Source of the DNA: Cloeon dipterum
Taxonomy: Eukaryota > Arthropoda > Insecta > Ephemeroptera > Baetidae
Assembly: GCF_949628265.1 (NCBI RefSeq)
Contig: NC_088790.1
Location: 31,128,545 to 31,192,544, forward strand
Direction: 5' to 3'
DNA: 64,000 bases
Shown: piece after piece, positions 48,516 to 59,442 of the stretch
Position numbering within the stretch: the stretch's first letter is position 1
Layout: each line of letters opens with the position of its first letter
Position numbers and translations under genes: made by a program
The notes under the pieces: generated by a model
Told to the model about the DNA's origin: nothing
Databases searched by the model: none
What the model saw: the letters and a program-made list of their open reading frames with translations, nothing else

Positions 48516-49330
48516 GTGGACGCCCGCCTAGCTTTTCGGCCTTTTCGGCCGGGGGGCGATACATCGCGGGAATGAAATACGGCCGAGGGACAGAGAGCGA
48601 GGCTTCCTTTTCCATTTCCCATGCGGCTCACCTGACCAAGAGAACAGACAGCTCAACAACTGCTGGAGAACGCAAAAGGGGAGCGGAAACAATGCCGCGC
48701 CAGAATAAATATTTCCACTTGCCAGCAGCAGACATCGCGCGATGCATTATTCCGAGGCAGCCGCCGCCGCCGCCTCCACCGCCTCCGCCTCCGCCGCCCA
48801 GGCAGATTTATGCACTGCATTCTTCCCTGCTTTTCCTCCTGCTGCCCCATCACATATTCCGGACGCGCCTCGTGTCCTTTTTTTAATATAGCAAAATACA
48901 GCCCTGTGCTGGAAGCGAATCGGAATCACTGCGTTTTCTCCATTTAATCTTGAAAATTGTATGCAATATGGTTATGGTTGTTATAAATTAAAATGCGACA
49001 CTGTACGATATATTTTCTTAGGTGACTTTACTGCTTATCTGTGTATTGGTTTGTTTAAATTTAATATTTTCGCTTTGAAATAAAAATTTTAGAAAAAAAA
49101 TAAGAAAATGGGAAAATTTAAAGTGGAAAAACTATATTAAAATAAAAATAATAAAATAAAGGACCATATTTAATTTTTATTTTATTTTTATAAATTAAAT
49201 TGACTGTAGATATTTTGCAGTAACATACATTTGGCAGAAAGCATTTTTTCAACTAACAAGCTAGACTTTTAAGTATATATCATTAGTAAAATTAATTAGT
49301 TGACCCTTCTTAGCATTTTGGATAGGATAA
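48140..49330. other. spacer with a GC-rich island and simple repeats
   Basis: The island at 48370-48950 has (CT)n at 48485-48513 and a (CCG)n-type run near 48761-48798. These make a 170-codon frame with poly-Ser/Leu and poly-Pro, which I regard as a composition artefact. Confidence 0.5.
48485..48513. repeat. (CT)n microsatellite
   Basis: An uninterrupted CT dinucleotide run of about 29 bases, also readable as GA repeats on the minus strand. Confidence 0.97.
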
Positions 49331-49332
49331 AG

Positions 49333-49600
49333 CAGCGGGGGCCAGATTTGGTGCGACGCGCAGGTATGGCGTCCGGTGGATTATTGCGCGAAAAAACGGT
49401 CACGTGAAAAGAAGCAAGTTTTGGTCAATATTGTGACGCATAATTTGCATTATTTGGACTAATTGTGTCTTTTGGATCGTAAAAACAAACTCTTGACACT
49501 CGTACAGCAATCCAAAGAGAGCTTTTTGCTTCCCACTTTTATACGCCATCTTGGATCTGCGCAGTGCGAACCAATTTTATCGCACACCTGGACCCCGCTG
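49333..49600 (-). mobile_element. family C MITE, copy 4
   Basis: Ends CAGCGGGGGCCAGATTTGG and CACCTGGACCCCGCTG. It runs in the opposite direction to copies 1 and 2 and keeps GGTCACGTGAAAAG and TGGATCTGCGCAGTGCGAAC. The flank ATTTAATCTTGAAAATT just after it also occurs at about 48943. Confidence 0.88.
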
Positions 49601-49604
49601 ATTT

Positions 49605-51325
49605 AATCTTGAAAATTTTTATGCAATTTAGATTTTATTTGTTATTTATTTAATTAATTTTATTTTTATTTGTTTATTCTCGTTTTATTTATTTATTTCG
49701 TTGTTAAAAATTAGAGGCCTACTCGAACCGAAGAAAATTCTTGAGATATTTAGATGCTCTAACTACTTGTTGGTTCATTTAAACCCAATGTTTTATTTAA
49801 CTCTAATATAGAATTTTACAAAAAAAGTAAAAGTAAGAAAAGGAATAAATTTTAGCAATGATTTTAAATATTAATAAAAAAATAAACACTAAATTGAATA
49901 TAATTTATATTACTAAAATTTGGTTAGGAAGAGGAAGACACCCCCGATTCATATCTTCCATCTCCTTCCGCTTGTAAAAAAAAATAAAAAACGAATTAAA
50001 ATATTCTTGAGTGTCTATATAAAGCTTTATTGCTACTCCTGATAAAGAAATTAAATAAAAAATGGGTTAATTACATTTTCCCTGAGATAATGTTGGGGAA
50101 ATTGTTTTAAATATAGTGCTATTTTTACGGAAAAGGTGGCTTCTTCCGGTTCAAAACATTGTTATTCTGTTTTAAACAAAACTCGCAGCACAACTGAATC
50201 TTTCATTAATTAAAAACACCTTGCACTCGTCGTTGTTCGCCTTCACCGACACGTTTTCAAAGCAAAAGTCTGCGAACACATGTCTTTGTCTCTGCGCTGC
50301 CGAGGCGAGGCGAGGCGGAGCAGTGTATAAACACGCATAAAGCGAATTTGCATAGAGACACACATTCTCTTGCATAATTATCGCGTGTAATCCTCGGCGC
50401 ACTCGCAGAATTGTTTAGCATACATAAAGTTTGCGCGTGTTGCTCCTCGCAGGTGAAGGTGAGCCAACAATAACAAACAAAACAAGGAACAACCAACCCC
50501 CGCCGAAAAGTGTGCAAAAACGTCTGCCTACCTCTGAACTGCGAGTCGTGGGAATAAACTTCTAACTTTGCCACAGCAATAAATTCAGACTGAATTTTGT
50601 TTCTGATTAAACAGCGAAACAGAAGGGCCATCGAAATTAAAAATTTATCAGCTGCCAAGAAACCAATTAATCACTATTTTTCCTAGCAAATTTTTGAAAC
50701 AGCTTTGTATTTTTTGGTTTTAACAATATATAATTTAAATTTCTTTCCATTTAAACGATTGTGGCTTTGTTTAAAAACTATAATTTTATTTAAAACTTTT
50801 AAGATAAATTTAACGCATTTTAGTCCTCTTTTACGCGGTCTGCATGTTATTATTTGCTGTTGCATCAAAAGAGGGGGTGTAATTAATTAGAGCAGCGCGG
50901 CGCTGCGGCGTCAGATGGATCGGTTTTGTTTGCTTTCGGCAGTGCGCGCGGGATTTGTTCGACTGCTGGTGCCAATAGCCTGTTGACGGAAGGCATTACA
51001 ATATGCCATTCAAAGCACAGAAGCGGCGGCATCGGTCTCCAATCTCCAATGGCGGTGGTGAAAGCGACAGCCACTTCTAAATACCGTGATTTTGTTTAAA
51101 CATCAATGCTCTATTTCCTCACAATTTTTTTCTCTAATATTTCAAGGTTATTCTAATTAAATCTCTCAGAACGTCAATAGCAAATTCAATTTAATTGGTC
51201 AATATATAAAAGTGAAGGAAGCTAATGGTCCCATGGCGTTTTAAAAGCTCGAGAAAAAAATTAATATATTTTTAGAAGACAGTCAAAGACGCAAAATAAA
51301 TCATTTGCACTTTTATTGCTAGCGT
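49605..51325. other. spacer with GC-richer islands (50160-50660, 50880-51090)
   Basis: AT-rich with two unique islands, the first with GAGGCGAGGCGAGGCGGAGC near 50302. Minus-strand frames of 76 and 133 codons overlap without family features. Confidence 0.4.
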
Positions 51326-51329
51326 ATTT

Positions 51330-51545
51330 CAATGAAATCTCTTCTCCGATTATTATAACGGACCTATTTTATTTGTAATTTTAAAAAGCCTGCAAGAAAA
51401 GTGTGCGACAATTATTTCAGTCAAAATTTAAAATTTCTTTTGTAAATTTCTTTATTATTTCAACAAATCATGCGTCGTGCACGGTTACTACCTCGAGTTT
51501 TTTAAACCCGAATTTCTTAAAAAGCAGCGATGACATTTCATTCCA
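51330..51545 (-). pseudogene. truncated third GLYAT-like copy (3' end only)
   Basis: On the minus strand, from 51543 down, the bases match the end of exon 4 of GLYAT-like gene 1: they encode NEMSSLLFKKFGFKKLEVVT, then diverge and stop at 51468. Beyond the stop, similarity continues into the 3' flank of gene 1 (GATTTGTTGAAATAATAAAG; TTGACTGAAATAATTGTCG; GGAGAAGAGATTTCAT). It is closer to gene 1 than to the adjacent gene 2, so it is not a partial repeat of gene 2's own exon. Everything upstream of NEMSS is absent. It may lend its AATAAA (near 51455) to transcripts of gene 2. Confidence 0.8.
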
Positions 51546-51564
51546 TTTCATTCCATTTCATTCG
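51536..51564. repeat. short tandem repeat (TTCCATTTCA)n
   Basis: Nearly three units of a 10-base repeat at the broken edge of the truncated GLYAT copy. The unit, read on the minus strand, contains AATGAAATG, the codons for Asn-Glu-Met of the old exon, so the repeat probably grew from coding sequence. Confidence 0.85.
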
Positions 51565-51603
51565 ACTACTAAGTAAGACTAAGGAGCGAGTTTTCTTCTT
51601 GTT

Positions 51604-51609
51604 TTTAAT
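51604..51609 (-). other. possible polyadenylation signal of GLYAT-like gene 2
   Basis: ATTAAA on the minus strand, 40 bases after the stop codon. This is the common variant hexamer; the AATAAA in the truncated copy further on is the alternative. Confidence 0.4.
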
Positions 51610-51648
51610 CAAAAAATAGTTATTTTACGTATCAAATTCTATTTCAGT

Positions 51649-53518
51649 TCAATCTTTGGCAGTAATTAAAATAAAAGAAACGGTAAACATCAACTTATCA
51701 AATCCAAACTTCTCGAAAAGCAGCAGTGACGATTCGTTCCACGTGAGTGCAGTGCCAAAGGGCATAAACCCTTTCTGCCCAAGCTGCTTGATAATGTTCG
51801 CAAAGGCAATTTTGGCGAAGCCCTTCATCCTGTGCTGAGGAACGGTTTGCAGAATGCCGATGCCTCCGTATTCGGTGCGCATCACCATGGAGGCCAATTC
51901 TTCTTGTCCGCCATCAGCAATATCGTTTTTCACGAAGACCCCAACTGCCGGGCCAAATTTAATATCATTCGCGACGACGGGCCGATATTCAAGGTCGTAG
52001 TGGCTCCAGTTGTCGCAAACTGTTTGCAAGTGCCGCTCTTCCAAAGGCCCAACACGCACGTTTTTAGGCAGACTGGAATTATTTTGTTTCAAATTTGGTT
52101 TAAGACCGTCTTTGACGAAGTTTCTGAGCCCACCAATCGATTCCTGAGGGTCGAATTAGGTAAAATGGATTTTTTTTTCCGTTAAAAAAGTGCAGCGCAA
52201 TGAAAGAACTTTTTTCCCGCCAAAACACTATGAACGTAAATGCGAGAAGTGCGCATGCGTGAGAGCTGGCTGGATCTGACAAAGAAGTCGTTCTAATAGG
52301 TGGTAGCCCTGCAAGTGCTCAAACCAGCTCTGACGCATGCGCACTTCTCGCATTTACGTTCATAGTGTTTTGGCGGGAAAAAAGTTCTTTCATTGCGCTG
52401 CACTTTTTTGCCGGGAAAAATATCAATTCTACCTAATTCGACCCTCAGGAATCGATTGGTGAGCTCAAAAACTTCGTAAAAGACGGTCTTCCATTAAAAA
52501 ATAAATGTATAATACTCGGGTAGAGTGAATTCGGCTCCTTTCTCCGCAGACATGTATTGCAAGTAGCATTCATGTAAATCGGCCAAGATTTTACACCCTT
52601 TGTGCTCGAGGATTTGCTCCAGTAAGGGGATGTTCCGCTCCAGCACGGCGAGGAACCGTTTGATTCTCTTCCATTCGATTGAATCGCTCGACTTTACGGC
52701 CTCTTTGAAAGACTCTTCTTTCTCGGCCGTTGCGTAAATGACTCCATACATTTTCTTGCAGCCCTAAAGAAAGAGTCAAAGTCCAGTAAAAGGGCAAAAG
52801 ATTAATTTTCGACTCTGTTTATCACTAAGGCAGTGAAATTTAGACGGTTGAATATTTTTTCTGAGTGTTCGAAGCCGCCAACAGATGGCACCATCGTATA
52901 TTTTCGTAATAAATTTAATTTAATGGCACTTTCCGCTGCGATTCTGCTACTGTGCATTCTACACTTAAAATTCTTTCTTTTGACGTGCTGAAAACCAAAA
53001 TCGGTTAAGCAAATCGCCGTAGAATCGTAAGAAAACTAATTTATTGAAATAAAAAAATAATTCAGACGTTTCTACGGTGAATGGCTGGACTGATTTAGGT
53101 TTTCAGCACATCAAAAGAATGCATATTAATTAAAGAATGCACAATAGCAGGACCACAATCTACAAAACCACTCACGCAACTACTGAATTGGGCTAAAAAC
53201 CGTCTGTTTTGCACCAAATAACATTCTAAAAATAATTATTTTTCATTCTCACCACAATTCCGTCGCCAACGCAGATTACAGATGCATCGTTCCCGTCGCC
53301 ATTGAGGCTAAAAATTCGGACTTTAAGCCCAGGCGTGTTTTTTTCCCACTCCAACTGCGTCTTAATCCAGTGATAAACCTATTTTAATCCATTCCGTCAC
53401 TAAAATATTGACGAAAAGTGATAGAACTCACCACAATAGATTCCGGAAGCTTTTTTTCTAAGCTTTGGAGCAATTTTGGGATTTTCTCCGGTGACACTTG
53501 TTTCAAAAAATCTCCCAT
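51649..53518 (-). CDS. glycine N-acyltransferase-like protein 2 (GNAT fold), 294 aa
   Basis: Exons on the minus strand are 53518-53432, 53378-53253, 52763-52516 and 52072-51649, with GT-AG junctions and the same phases as gene 1. Exons 1 and 2 equal those of gene 1 in length; by hand, 21 of 29 and 26 of 42 residues are identical. Exon 3 gives MYGVIYATAEKEESF, and exon 4 the acyl-CoA loop PQHRMKGFAKIAF and LFEKFGF. The second Arg of RRKG is Met here. The likely role is acyl-CoA:amine acyltransferase, as for gene 1, with diverged specificity. Introns 2 and 3 (489 and 443 bases) are far longer than in gene 1 (58 and 205), because each contains a foldback element. The frame is intact throughout, so it is probably active. 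Confidence 0.9.
52103..52492. mobile_element. family A foldback MITE in intron 3 of GLYAT-like gene 2
   Basis: Inverted arms with GACCGTCTTTGACGAAG, CCACCAATCGATTCCTGAGG, GTCGAATTAGGTAAAATGG and TGCGCATGCG (52250-52259; inverse at 52334-52343). The element takes up about 390 of 443 intron bases. Its outer end is 30 bases from the exon 4 acceptor and its other end 23 bases from the exon 3 donor. Confidence 0.9.
52858..53165. mobile_element. family E foldback element in intron 2 of GLYAT-like gene 2
   Basis: Left end GTTCGAAGCCGCCAACAGAT, arms with CTTTTGACGTGCTGAAAACC and the inverse GGTTTTCAGCACATCAAAAG, AT-rich centre near 53035-53060. Closest to the copy at 37045. Confidence 0.87.
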
Positions 53519-53630
53519 TCCTTCAAGAGGCTTGCAGCTGACTGCCTATTGTGACCGTGAATGAACCTCAATTAATCTCGCTGCTCATCTCGGCTGCACA
53601 TAACACGCCAGTTTAGGCAACCTTATAGTA

Positions 53631-53637
53631 AATATAT
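53631..53637 (-). promoter_or_regulatory. possible TATA box of GLYAT-like gene 2
   Basis: TATAAGG on the minus strand, 113 bases upstream of the start codon; transcription would begin near 53605. The GATA pair of gene 1 is not conserved here. Confidence 0.4.
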
Positions 53638-53639
53638 TG

Positions 53640-54820
53640 TGACCTTAAGTACGTACTCAATATTATTTATCGAGTGCTCAGTGAATGTGATTAATTCAAT
53701 AAATACGAAACAAAAAATTTTGGAAACCAAATAAGCCTTTTTAAAATTATTTTAATTGTTATTTCTCAATCAAGATTAAAGAAACTTGTCTTTGGAGAAA
53801 AAATGAAGACTTTTATTCGATCGAAACTATTTTTAGCCTCTTTCCAAAGAGCGCAGGTCGTTCATAAATATTAATCGTCTTTCACAAAACGCCTAATCAG
53901 AGGTGGAAATGGAAGAAATTTGCAACCACTCGGACAACCGGTCGCGACTCTGTTAGGAAAGGAATCGCCCTTGACAGTAAATTCGCGAACGAGCTGAAAA
54001 AGTCGGACTGGACACATAAAATTGGCCAACAAACTGGACGACGAAAGAAAGTGGAGCTGTCTGCTGTCTGTCACCAGGCGCAAACCTTGAGTTTTGTTGG
54101 TCACGCGGTTCCGGTGTGGCGCGGTGTGGTGTCTCCGTCCGGCGCCGCAATTTCGTGAATATGTAAACAAAGCCCCGGAGGCCCCCAGTGAGGAATTGCC
54201 GCCTAATTTTAATTGCAGCAGGCGCACGCGTTAACGAGCCCCTGATGAGTTGCCGGCGAACTGCAGCCTGTGAAATTTGTTTGCGACCGCACCTGAGTCT
54301 GAACGGCAGGTGACTCGCGTTGCCCTTGTCGCATAATTTCTCCGATTAATCGATGAGTCGTAGATCATAGGGATCTTTTATGCACCTCGTGGCCACGAAT
54401 AAATATAATTAAATTCCACAATCACCTTTTTTTAACTTTGTTTACAAATTTTTATTTTGTTCCTGTGCTAGATGCAGAAATTTATTTAATTTCTGGACGT
54501 ATTTAAATCTTTTTCTTAAACACTGTTTCAACTTTCAAAAAATAAATTCAAATTAATTAAAATTGATACTTTTTCTGCAGTAAAAATAATTATTTAAAAC
54601 TGAAAAATTAATTTTGAAAATTTTAAATTCTGTAAAATTTAATTTAAAATCATTTTTTCAGGTTTACAATCAGTTTGATAAGAAATTATTAATTAAAATA
54701 ACCAAATTTTCTACCCTCATAGCGTTTAAAATTGAAAAGATCCTAAATGAAATGTTACTAAGCTATCAAACTCGATCAAATATCCATCCATTTTTAAATT
54801 TAATATAATTGCATCCAAAA
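53640..54820. other. spacer with a GC-rich island (53870-54390)
   Basis: A unique island, then AT-rich sequence to 54820. No gene is supported. Confidence 0.4.
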
Positions 54821-54829
54821 CTCCCTCTA

Positions 54830-55330
54830 AATTACCACCCTGTCCCCTTCTTTCAAAACTGTCAAAGAAAAAAGCAAATTAATCCAAAAATTTCAACAAT
54901 TTTTTAAATTTTTTCGAGGGGGTTGATGAAGTATAGCAACTAAGGGGTGGGGGTTAAGCACCCCTAAACACTTAAACTGGTTAGTGGAGGTCAAGACGAC
55001 TCCAACGGTTAATAATTGCAATTGTGATGATTAGAACTTAAGATTTGGAGGAGCAAAATTAACAAAACTTGAAAAATTCTTATTTTTTGTTTGTTTTTTG
55101 CGTACTTTGCACCTCCAAATCTTGGGTTCTAAGCATCACAATTTCAATAACTACCCACCGTTAGACTCGTCTCAACCTCCACTAACCAGCTAGAGTGTTT
55201 AAGGGGTGCTCACCCCCATCCCCTTTCAACCCCATTGCTACGGTTTCGGTTAAAAAAATTTTTGCATGATTAATTTTTTTTAAATTATTCAATACTCCTA
55301 AATTTCCGCCTTGTTCCTTCTTCCAAAAGT
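54830..55330. repeat. family G inverted repeat, copy 1
   Basis: Left arm at about 54900-55060 (GGGGGTTGATGAAGTATAGC; GTTAGTGGAGGTCAAGACGA; GTGATGATTAGAACTTAAGA) and right arm at 55105-55260 (CACCTCCAAATCTTGGGTTC; CTCGTCTCAACCTCCACTAA; CCCCTTTCAACCCCATTGCT), an outward-facing palindrome with a 45-base T-rich centre. Related arms are at 62450-63390. Confidence 0.85.
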
Positions 55331-55334
55331 AAAA

Positions 55335-57570
55335 CGGAAAATATTTATAGATTAAATTCAAATCTATTTGTTTTTATTATTGTTGGTTATATAAATTTAA
55401 TAATGTTATTGGTATATGATTGCAGAGTGCAAAATATATTTTTATTCTCAACTATTATTAACCCCACTACACAAATATTATTAAATTTTTTACGAAGAAT
55501 TTTTCAATTTCAATAAAAATTATATAAAATTAAACTAATTTGAATACCTTCTTAAAAAAAATATTAAATTATTAATTAATAAACTTAAAAAATGTAATTT
55601 TAAAATTTAATATTTTTATAAATTAAATAATGAACAATAAATATTACAAGTTTAAAGTTAATTTAATTAAAGGTTTTAATTTTAATAAGCAAAATAGTGT
55701 TTATTTTTATATTCGATCCAATATTTTATTTTATTCAAAACCAGTTAAGAAAAAAAGCTGAATTTAAATATAAAGAAATTATCATGCAGGGAACATACTC
55801 TCATATTCTGCAAATAATAATGTTAAGGTTGACACGTCTTGCGAGGAGCAATTTGCGAAAACAATGCGGCTTGGGTCGCTGGCGCAAATTGTAGCAAAAA
55901 GTCGGTTTCATGGTCGGCAAGAGCGAGTTGTTTGCGTGCGTCCAAGAGCCAATTTCGCCACATTTTCGCGCAATAAAAATTCGGCGGCCCGGCAATAGCA
56001 ATAGCCACTCGTGATCCGGCGTAATTGCTCGGCTCGAACACAATATCATTTATTCGAGTGCGAGAGAAAAGAAAGAGAGTCGGTCTTGCATGCGTAACAT
56101 ATGGAGCGAGCGGCGCCGGCTTTGTTTTTGCGAAAAGTGCTTCTTGCACTTGAAAAATAACGGCCCAATAAATTGCGCAATTCGAGGTATGCCCGAGGCA
56201 AGTTTGGATAATTTATATGTGCCTTCGCGTAATGAAAGCGAGGCGGCCTTTTTGTTTTTTCATGCTGAGTTATGGTTCAATGTGTCTCGCTTATTGTTTC
56301 TGAAGCGCGCCAAAGCAAACTTGTCTTCGGGCGGGCGGCCCGGGCCAATCTGCTCCCGGCGAAACAATTTGTTTTGGCAAACGCGGTTTATGGCCTAGCC
56401 CATTTTTCATCCGGCTGCATTCTAAATTTTAACTTGTTTCATCTTTTTTTGATAATTATTGATTTAAAAAAAGCAGTTCAAATTGAGGATTCTGATCATT
56501 TATTTGTCTTTTAGAACATTTATTTTCTCTATTAAATCGTATAGGAACAATTTTAAAATTAAAATATTTTATTTTATTTACGAAAAAATAGGATTTTAGA
56601 TGGGATTTACAGTTTGAAAAATAATTAAAATTAATGTCATTAAATTAGTAGTTGTAGATATATTCTTAAAACATTGCCGAATTAATTTAAATGATATATT
56701 CTCTTCAATAAACGGAATTTTAAATGGTTCAATCGTTACTAAAAGCAATTCGGGCAGAGGATTGAAATGTTAGAAATTAATAAATCAGGAAAGTTATAGC
56801 TTGATCCATTCTGTAAAATTTCATGATCAAAAAGTGTGGTCTTTTCAAAATCGGTTTAAATTACAAATTTAGACCAACCTGATTTTGATGGTTTCCTATT
56901 TTCCCCCAGTATGTATACTTAATCTGCTGGAAAGAATGATTTTCCTAAGATATTTGAGTGTTCAAAAATTACAAAATAATTATTAAAGGCATTTTTTTAA
57001 TTTATTTAGGGCTGTGAATTGTTTCGTAAAATATTGACTATTTTTTGGCGCAAATGAGTAGATTCCGACGGCATTTTAGACATCGTTTAAGCCTAATTAG
57101 CACGTTTAAAGTTCATATTTGGCCAATTGAGACGCTTTTTTAAGTATTAAAATAGTTAAATAGCTTGAATTTGCGTGGCTCGTGCTCATTTGATGCTCCC
57201 GCAACGGTTGGTAGTAGCTCAGAGCAAAGTAGTTAAGCGCATACAATTCCTAGCATTGAAAAAAATATATTTTTTTAAAAAATTTATAATTTTGTACTTC
57301 CTACACAAAATAAATACGACTAAAATTGCTAATAATAAAACTTTCAAGCCATTAAAAAAATTTGTTGCTTCAAATCTCAATTATACAGAATAAAATGAGG
57401 CTGAAAAATCTTAAATGACCATTTTGCGAAAAATCTTAATAATGCGCGATTCACCTCATTTAACCAGGAAATCTTTCCAATATCCTACGAACAAATTTAA
57501 AGTATTTGGCATTGACGGCAAGAGTGAAAGAAATTAATTCTTAGAGAATCATTAACATATAATTGCTTAT
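55335..57570. other. spacer with a GC-rich island (55830-56410)
   Basis: Very AT-rich on both sides of a unique island. The island's 100-108 codon frames on opposite strands are unsupported. Nothing recognised at 56410-57570. Confidence 0.4.
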
Positions 57571-59100
57571 TTCACGGATTGGCCAATTCTTTCCGACGAA
57601 TAATTACAAGCGAGCAGAGATTACATCAATTGGTTCGACCGTGGGCATCAGACCGTAAAAACGCCCATAAAATAAAAACACACGGTATAATTTTAAATAT
57701 CAGCAGAAATAAAAGAAACTGTAACATGTGTGCGAGGTTTACGATCGCAGTTTTGAAACTGAATAAATCGAATTACACCTGTCTCGTATATGGTGTTAGC
57801 CTACATCTCCGACTTTCAGTTTCCTCAACACAAACAAAAGTGAGGACACAACACGCAGCTCTGCCCGAAGCGACACACTGCATCGCAGCGGAGACTGCAC
57901 CATCGGATCGGAGGTGCAATAAAAAAGAAGTCTAGCGCCGCTGTTTTGTAATTGCCATTATGCGTGTGACATAAGAGGCAAAAAACAGGAACTGCCGCCG
58001 CTCGCGGTGAGAGTTGTCCGGCCATTATAGCTATTAGGAATACGCACAGCTCGCCCTAGCCGCCGGCCAGTAAACAAAGACACACACCGGTTTAAAAAAA
58101 AAAAACGAACTGAACTGAAAACTGGATTTCCAGCTCTCGATCCGATGCAGGTCATCGCACTTTTTTGTGCCCGCCTTGCCCGAATTTCGGCTAAATGGAG
58201 CAGGGACGCAGCGAAAGCAAAAGTGGTGCTGCGCGCTCTAACATGCAAAATGCTTTCAGTGCGAACCTTTTAATAATTCGTATACATAAACGCAATCCGA
58301 GAAAATGGGAGGGGAAGGAGCCGTGCTGCTGTTTTTCGGCTGCTCTCGCACTTTTTATAGAGCGATCGGAAGGATGCTGGTTCCGCTGATTGCCGAGAAT
58401 GTTGGGAAACGAGTTGCAAGCGCGCCGGTAGTGGCCTTGGCCTTGACACCTTGAACACATGCCGTGTCCATCAAAATTTTATTTTATTGCTAATAATTAT
58501 AATAATTTCTTAATTTAAAATATTTTTTCCATCGATTTTCTGGGAATTTTCATTTTATCACTTGATAAATTTGATTTTCCTCAAAGGTTGTCAAAGTTTT
58601 TAATTTAGAAAAATTCAGACTATGAAAATAGCAATGATTTTGACAAATAAAAATAAAAATTCAAGTAGAAATTGTCAATTTTAGTAATGGGTATAACAAA
58701 TCAATGAACAAACTTCCTAAAAACGCAAAAAAACCTTTTTTCCACATTTTATTTTTTTAAATTTGTTCATTAAATCAATTTTATTTATTTTGTATTTTAA
58801 TTTTTAAAAGCTATTTTTGAGAAACTATTTTTTAATTTTATAAAATTTATAATTCTCTGCACTCTTCACGGTAAGATATACAATTTTACAAACAGAAATT
58901 GGCAGAGTTGTACACATTTTTTTAAAATCTCACTACAAGATTAAATTAAATTCAAAATACTGAACTCTCCAACTCCAATTGCGCATTTAACCATTATATC
59001 CTTCACGAATATTGCGTTGACAGCAATTATTTCATTTCATTGCAATAAACCATTTAAGAAATCATAAGTGTTGAGACGATTGAGTTGATTATGTGAAATG
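57570..59100. other. spacer with a GC-richer island (57570-58460)
   Basis: The longest island of the window, unique and without a supported gene, followed by AT-rich sequence. Confidence 0.4.
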
Positions 59101-59377
59101 CACATCGCGCGCTTGATCCAGTTACCGCAGAAATTACGCAAGCAACAAACCAGACGAGTTTAAGACTGAAAAAAAATTAAAAATGATACACTTGAACATA
59201 GGAGCAAAGTGACACGATAGATTACACGAACGGGCCGCGAGTGAAAAGTTGTTTTTGCGGTTCAAAATTGAGCAGTTGGACAAATAAGCAGACGAGTATC
59301 GCGCGAGAGAGAAAGGAGTCTCACTTTTCGCAGAGTCGCGCGGACGGCCAGTAGGCGCGGTGGGGACCGGCACTCGG

Positions 59378-59385
59378 TATAAAAG
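59378..59385 (+). promoter_or_regulatory. TATA box and Inr of the cuticle protein gene
   Basis: TATAAAAG at 59378-59385, and an arthropod-type initiator TCATTC at 59410-59415 about 34 bases further on. This gives a leader of about 31 bases before the ATG at 59443. A short leader and strong TATA are usual for cuticle genes. Confidence 0.82.
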
Positions 59386-59442
59386 CGCCGGTCCGCGTCA
59401 CGTCCAGCATCATTCACTTGATAGCAACACATCTCATCAAAC

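Noticed and set aside
48374-48886. 170-codon frame with Ser/Leu and poly-Pro runs
   Set aside because: Produced by the CT and CCG simple repeats; no promoter, splice or family evidence.
51656-52185. Plus-strand frames over GLYAT-like gene 2
   Set aside because: Antisense shadows of exons with clear splice sites and family motifs on the minus strand.
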